64,000 bases of DNA from positions 2,976,001-3,040,000 of the forward strand of contig OZ245043.1 of assembly GCA_965224285.1 (NCBI GenBank), written 5' to 3'. Below are positions 60,676-64,000 of this stretch, in pieces (position 1 is the first letter of the stretch; every line of letters starts with the position of its first letter). A program made the position numbers and the translations under genes. The DNA comes from JAJCYK01 sp965224285 (GTDB taxonomy: Bacteria; Bacteroidota; Bacteroidia; Cytophagales; Cyclobacteriaceae). The notes beneath the pieces were generated by a model. The model was not told the DNA's origin and ran no database searches. It saw only the letters and a program-made list of their open reading frames with translations.

Positions 60676-61668
60676 ATGTCATCTATTACTAATAAACCCT
60701 GGTTAAGCCGACGAAACCTACTGAAAGCAGGAGGACTGGCCGCCCTAGGCAGTCTGATCCACAATCCACTACAGGCTTCCGGCAATAGGATACCCTCCGT
60801 AGTTAAGTCCGTAAATAAATCACGGCGTCCTAATCCCATTGGGGTATCAACCTATTCGTTTTGGCAGTTCAACGGCCCAAAGGAAGACGTTTCGATGGAA
60901 TATTGCCTAGAAAAAGCTGCTGCCATGGGATTTGATGGGGTAGAGCTGCTGCTGGTGCAGATGACCTCCGAGGATAATGCCTATTTGCAGAAGATAAAAC
61001 GGAAGGCCCTGCACGGTGGGTTGGACCTTTACGGTTTCAGCACTCATCAGGGCTTTCTCAGACCCGATAAGGATTATCGCAGGGAAAATATCGATAAAAC
61101 AATACATCAGATAGAGTTGGCCTATGCCCTGGGTATACCCACCATGAGGCTCAATACCGGCCGCTGGGGCACCATTGATAATTTTGATGACCTCATGGCC
61201 AATAAAGGAATAGAACCAATTCCGGAAGGGTATACCGAGGATCAGGGATATCAATGGGTGATCGATTCTATCGAACAGTGCCTGCCAACTGCTGAAAAAT
61301 GCGGGGTGGTGTTGGGCCTGGAAAACCACTGGGGCCTGGGACGTACCGCGAAAGGGGTGAGAAAGATTGTTGATACTATTGATTCTCCCTGGCTTCGGGT
61401 CACCCTGGATACCGGCAATTTTCTGCAGGACTCTTATCAGCAAATGAAAAGTCTGGCGCCTGATGCTGTCCTGCTCCAGGCCAAGACCTATCAGGGTGGT
61501 GGTAAGTGGTATAGTTTGGATCTCGATTATGCCAAGATCGGTGAGATCATGCGCCAGGTGGATTACCGTGGCTATGTATCCTTGGAATTTGAAGGCAATA
61601 ACGATCCTTTAACGGCAATCCCCAAAAGTCTGAAGTTGCTGAGAGAAAATTTTTATACCTTGATTTGA
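60676..61668 (+). CDS. Tat-exported sugar phosphate isomerase/epimerase-like TIM barrel
   Basis: The 330-residue protein has a twin-Arg signal (LSRRNLLKAGGLAALG) and an AP-endonuclease-2-type barrel found in sugar isomerases and epimerases. Metal-binding positions appear in ENHWGLG, VTLDTGNFL and SLEFEG. Homologs are frequent in Bacteroidota gene sets for sugar acids or glycoside breakdown, but no other sugar gene is nearby. The substrate is unknown. It is divergent from the M20 peptidase, with 105 bases between the starts. Confidence 0.9.
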   Translation: MSSITNKPWLSRRNLLKAGGLAALGSLIHNPLQASGNRIPSVVKSVNKSRRPNPIGVSTYSFWQFNGPKEDVSMEYCLEKAAAMGFDGVELLLVQMTSEDNAYLQKIKRKALHGGLDLYGFSTHQGFLRPDKDYRRENIDKTIHQIELAYALGIPTMRLNTGRWGTIDNFDDLMANKGIEPIPEGYTEDQGYQWVIDSIEQCLPTAEKCGVVLGLENHWGLGRTAKGVRKIVDTIDSPWLRVTLDTGNFLQDSYQQMKSLAPDAVLLQAKTYQGGGKWYSLDLDYAKIGEIMRQVDYRGYVSLEFEGNNDPLTAIPKSLKLLRENFYTLI

Positions 61669-61718
61669 TCCAGTATTTTTTCACAGATTTCCGGAATTAT
61701 TAAATAAAATAAACCTCC

Positions 61719-62843
61719 ATGTGTGCCCTCAATAGAAGACAATGGCTCCAAAGAAGTTTACTGGCTTCCTCTACCATTCTTTTTAGCCAAACCACAGATA
61801 TTCTTGGTCAGGCTATAGCAGATGTTGATGACCCCACCCATCCTTTGCTAAGGCTCAACTGGAATGAAAATCCCCTGGGGCCGCCCCAATCAGCAGTAGA
61901 GGCCATTACTAAAGCATTAAAAGCGGCCAACCGTTATCCCGATGCCAGAATCGAAGAGATGAAGCGGGAATTAGCCCGAAGAAATGGAGTTAATCAGGAT
62001 CAGGTCATGATTACAGCCGGTTCCACGGAAATGCTGAGTTTACTTGGCCAACATGTTGGCTTGCTGGAAGGAGAAATCCTGGCCCCATGGCCTACTTTTC
62101 CCACTTTGTTGCGCTTTGGTGAATTATCCGGAGCTGCCGTGAAGAAGATCGAACTCACCGATAGAGGTGTGGTAAATTTAGAGGCTGTTAACGATGCTAT
62201 CAGCGATAAAACCACCCTGATTTTCCTCTGCAACCCCAACAATCCCAGCTCAACGGAAGTCAACCACCATGATTTGGTAGAGTTTTGCCGAGGAGTGCCA
62301 TCCAAGGTCCTCATTTGCGCGGATGAGGCATATATTGAATATTCTAAGGCCGGGGTTGACGGCAGTATGGTAAAATTAGTCCATGAGCTGCCCAATCTGG
62401 TAGTGTGCCGGACTTTCTCCAAGGCCTACGGACTGGCTGGCTTGCGGATTGGTTATGGAGTGTCTCAAAAACCCAACATTGATGCCTTAAAAAAACGACA
62501 TTTGGGTTTTGAAATGTCCGCTGGGGTAGCCCCTATAGCCGGAGCCCGGGCCGCCCTGGATGATTCTGAGTTTATCGATAAATGTTTAGCTGAAAATCAC
62601 AAAGGAAGAAATATTCTCTACGATGCTTTTCGGAAATGGGGTGTTGATCATTATGAGTCCGCCACCAATTTCGTGTATGCCAAAAGTGATGCATTCCATC
62701 CGGAGGTAGTAGAAAAACTAAAGCAGGAGCAGGTCCTGATCTCCCAGTGGAAAGATATCATGACTGGTCACATCAGGATCAGTATCGGGAAGGAAGAGGA
62801 AATGCATCAATTTGTGGCAGCCGTGGAAAAGTACCTCAGCTGA
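61719..62843 (+). CDS. PLP-dependent aminotransferase (HisC-like) with Tat-type signal
   Basis: The 374-residue fold-type I aminotransferase is close to histidinol-phosphate aminotransferase. PLP sites are AGSTEMLSLL (phosphate loop), FLCNPNNPSST, CADEAYIEYS (Asp) and TFSKAYGLAGLRIGYG (Schiff-base Lys). Unlike cytosolic HisC, the N-terminus is NRRQWLQRSLLASSTILFS, a Tat-type signal, so it may be exported as a folded PLP enzyme. It follows the Tat-type isomerase by 50 bases on the same strand. No his genes are nearby. The substrate is unknown. Confidence 0.87.
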   Translation: MCALNRRQWLQRSLLASSTILFSQTTDILGQAIADVDDPTHPLLRLNWNENPLGPPQSAVEAITKALKAANRYPDARIEEMKRELARRNGVNQDQVMITAGSTEMLSLLGQHVGLLEGEILAPWPTFPTLLRFGELSGAAVKKIELTDRGVVNLEAVNDAISDKTTLIFLCNPNNPSSTEVNHHDLVEFCRGVPSKVLICADEAYIEYSKAGVDGSMVKLVHELPNLVVCRTFSKAYGLAGLRIGYGVSQKPNIDALKKRHLGFEMSAGVAPIAGARAALDDSEFIDKCLAENHKGRNILYDAFRKWGVDHYESATNFVYAKSDAFHPEVVEKLKQEQVLISQWKDIMTGHIRISIGKEEEMHQFVAAVEKYLS

Positions 62844-62971
62844 TAAGGTCATCCGAGTTAATGCTATTTTGCACATATACTTAACCCGAAAATTGTTAAT
62901 AGTTTTGATTACTTTCAAAAAATAATCCGGGACTCAGCAATTACTGGATCTTATTCTTTGTAATTTTTAGC

Positions 62972-63796
62972 ATGAAGGAGTTTTTATCAACCGACAGGGG
63001 TCTATTATTCCAGGGTGATTGCTTAGAATTAATGGATAACCTGAAATCAAACTGTGTAGATACAATATTTGCAGACCCCCCTTTTAACATTGGTAAGGAT
63101 TATAAAAATGGTTATGTAGACAATGTGTCGGAACAAGATTATTTTAATTGGTGTCATTTATGGATCAAAGAGTGTATTAGAATACTGAAACCAGGAGGAT
63201 CATTCTTTCTTTACGCCACTCCGGAATTAAATATAAGATTTGCGAATTGGCTTAATGAGCAGTTGGTGTTCAGGCATTGGATTGCATTATCTATGAAAGG
63301 TACATTTAGGAGGGGAAAGAGGCTTTATCCAGCTCACTATTCTTTGTTATACTATACAAAAGGAGAACCTAAGACATTCAATTTTCTACGCACTCCAATT
63401 CCTAAATGTAGACATTGCCATGGCGAAATTCCAGATTATGGGGGTCATAGAAACAAGATCAATCCTGAGGGCTTAAATCTATCCGATTTCTGGACTGATA
63501 CTTCACCTAACCGCCATAAAAGATTCAAGGTTAGAGAAGGAGTAAATGAACTTAAACTGATGATTCCTGAGAGGGCAATACTAATGTCTACAAACGAAGA
63601 TGACTTGGTTTTCGATCCATTTGGGGGTGGTGGTTCTACCTATCAAGCTGCTCAACAAAACGCTCGAAATTGGTTGGGAATTGAATTATTCGATTGTCAC
63701 CATATTAAGAAAAGAATGATTGAAGAGTTTGGAATATTTCTTGGTCAGAAGCCTGGATTTAAACGGGAATCCGTCTTTGATTATAATCCTGTATGA
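62972..63796 (+). CDS. Beta-class DNA methyltransferase of a restriction-modification system
   Basis: The 274-residue protein has motif IV ADPPFNIGKDY near the N-terminus (DPPF, adenine-N6 or cytosine-N4 type) and the SAM motif FDPFGGGGSTYQAA near the C-terminus, the beta order. A Cys-rich insert (CRHCHGEIPDYGG) lies between. The gene is more AT-rich than its neighbours, and the next gene overlaps it by four bases (ATGA), typical of a horizontally acquired type II system. Confidence 0.9.
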   Translation: MKEFLSTDRGLLFQGDCLELMDNLKSNCVDTIFADPPFNIGKDYKNGYVDNVSEQDYFNWCHLWIKECIRILKPGGSFFLYATPELNIRFANWLNEQLVFRHWIALSMKGTFRRGKRLYPAHYSLLYYTKGEPKTFNFLRTPIPKCRHCHGEIPDYGGHRNKINPEGLNLSDFWTDTSPNRHKRFKVREGVNELKLMIPERAILMSTNEDDLVFDPFGGGGSTYQAAQQNARNWLGIELFDCHHIKKRMIEEFGIFLGQKPGFKRESVFDYNPV

Positions 63797-64000
63797 AAAT
63801 AACACATATTAAATTTTATGGGGGATCTCGTCAACGAATTACCAAACTTGGGCTAAGTGAGTTATTCCTTGAGCTCCAAGAAATTATTCTTTCAACAAAA
63901 ATCTATCTACTTGAAGAGAAGGATGCCAACGGTGGAGCAGAGGTTCGGAAGAGGATGGATAAATCATTCGAAGAACGGGAGGATTGGGTAAAAAAGTCTA
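63793..64000 (+). CDS. Probable restriction endonuclease, 3' end cut by the window
   Basis: ATG 63793 overlaps the methyltransferase stop. The frame is open to the window end and gives 69 codons (MKITHIKFYGGSRQRIT... EVRKRMDKSFEERED). No domain can be recognised in this fragment. Its position, coupling and similar AT-rich composition make it the likely cognate nuclease; this is inferred from the context. Confidence 0.6.
   Translation, partial: MKITHIKFYGGSRQRITKLGLSELFLELQEIILSTKIYLLEEKDANGGAEVRKRMDKSFEEREDWVKKS

Noticed and set aside
60907..61443. A 178-codon minus-strand frame
   Set aside because: It is antisense to the Tat-type isomerase gene and has no recognisable features.
62000..62422. 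A 140-codon minus-strand frame
   Set aside because: It is antisense to the PLP-binding core of the aminotransferase.
1..64000. CRISPR arrays, tRNA or rRNA genes, insertion sequences
   Set aside because: No regularly spaced repeats, cloverleaf-like intergenic sequences, rRNA segments or transposase frames were seen on either strand.

Overview
The window reads as chromosome of a Bacteroidota bacterium, most likely of the order Cytophagales. The evidence is indirect but consistent. Promoters have the Bacteroidota form (TTTG, 19-21 bases, TAnnTTTG) rather than -35/-10 boxes. Shine-Dalgarno sequences are weak or absent. Several families are typical of this phylum: PD40/OmpA proteins, three DUF3857 transglutaminase-like proteins, a GIN-domain lipoprotein, a DUF6427-like membrane protein, and a membrane-tethered Kelch/SARP-type regulator. 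No tRNA, rRNA, CRISPR array, insertion sequence or prophage was seen.

Layout. 1-6.4 kb holds envelope and housekeeping genes: the 3' end of an OmpA-type protein, ferrochelatase, cysteine desulfurase, a phosphoglucosamine mutase-like enzyme, a small Cys-rich membrane protein and MazG. 6.4-15.8 kb is a tightly packed three-gene operon of Planctomycete-type cytochrome c / DUF1501 / DUF1549-DUF1553 proteins, with a membrane-bound regulator just upstream. 15.9-37 kb is mostly conserved: RluA, an EamA transporter, a PLP-dependent deaminase-like enzyme, GNAT, RadA, the DUF3857 trio, SNF2 helicase, a LolC/E-like permease, RbfA, a glyA-tatC-rpiB operon, a GIN lipoprotein and UspA. 37-46 kb has prephenate dehydrogenase, MsrA, a candidate small RNA, a 32-residue membrane protein, glnS, an alpha/beta hydrolase and an iron ABC transporter operon behind a Fur-like palindrome.

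46-58.5 kb is the most accessory-looking stretch. It has the parts of a type III polyketide locus: a FAD-dependent oxidoreductase, a SAM methyltransferase, a UbiA prenyltransferase and the type III PKS. They are separated by a GNAT gene, a secreted-protein remnant and a secreted-protein gene broken by a two-base frameshift. The PKS begins a tight run with a Tat-type glycosylasparaginase, a gamma-glutamyltransferase and an aldo/keto reductase. 58.5-62.9 kb has a DUF985 cupin, an M20-type peptidase with an altered metal-binding residue, and two Tat-exported enzymes (a sugar isomerase-like protein and a PLP aminotransferase). The right edge enters a more AT-rich restriction-modification locus, with a complete beta-class methyltransferase and a truncated following gene.

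Genes are packed very tightly. Three convergent pairs share a four-base palindrome (CTAG or TTAA) that supplies both stop codons. The best candidates for something new are the orphan small RNA near 38.85 kb with a palindrome inside its promoter, the PKS/Ntn-hydrolase gene run, and the Kelch/SARP regulator with 12-bp-spaced direct repeats in front of the cytochrome operon. All functions are read by eye from sequence motifs; no database search was possible.
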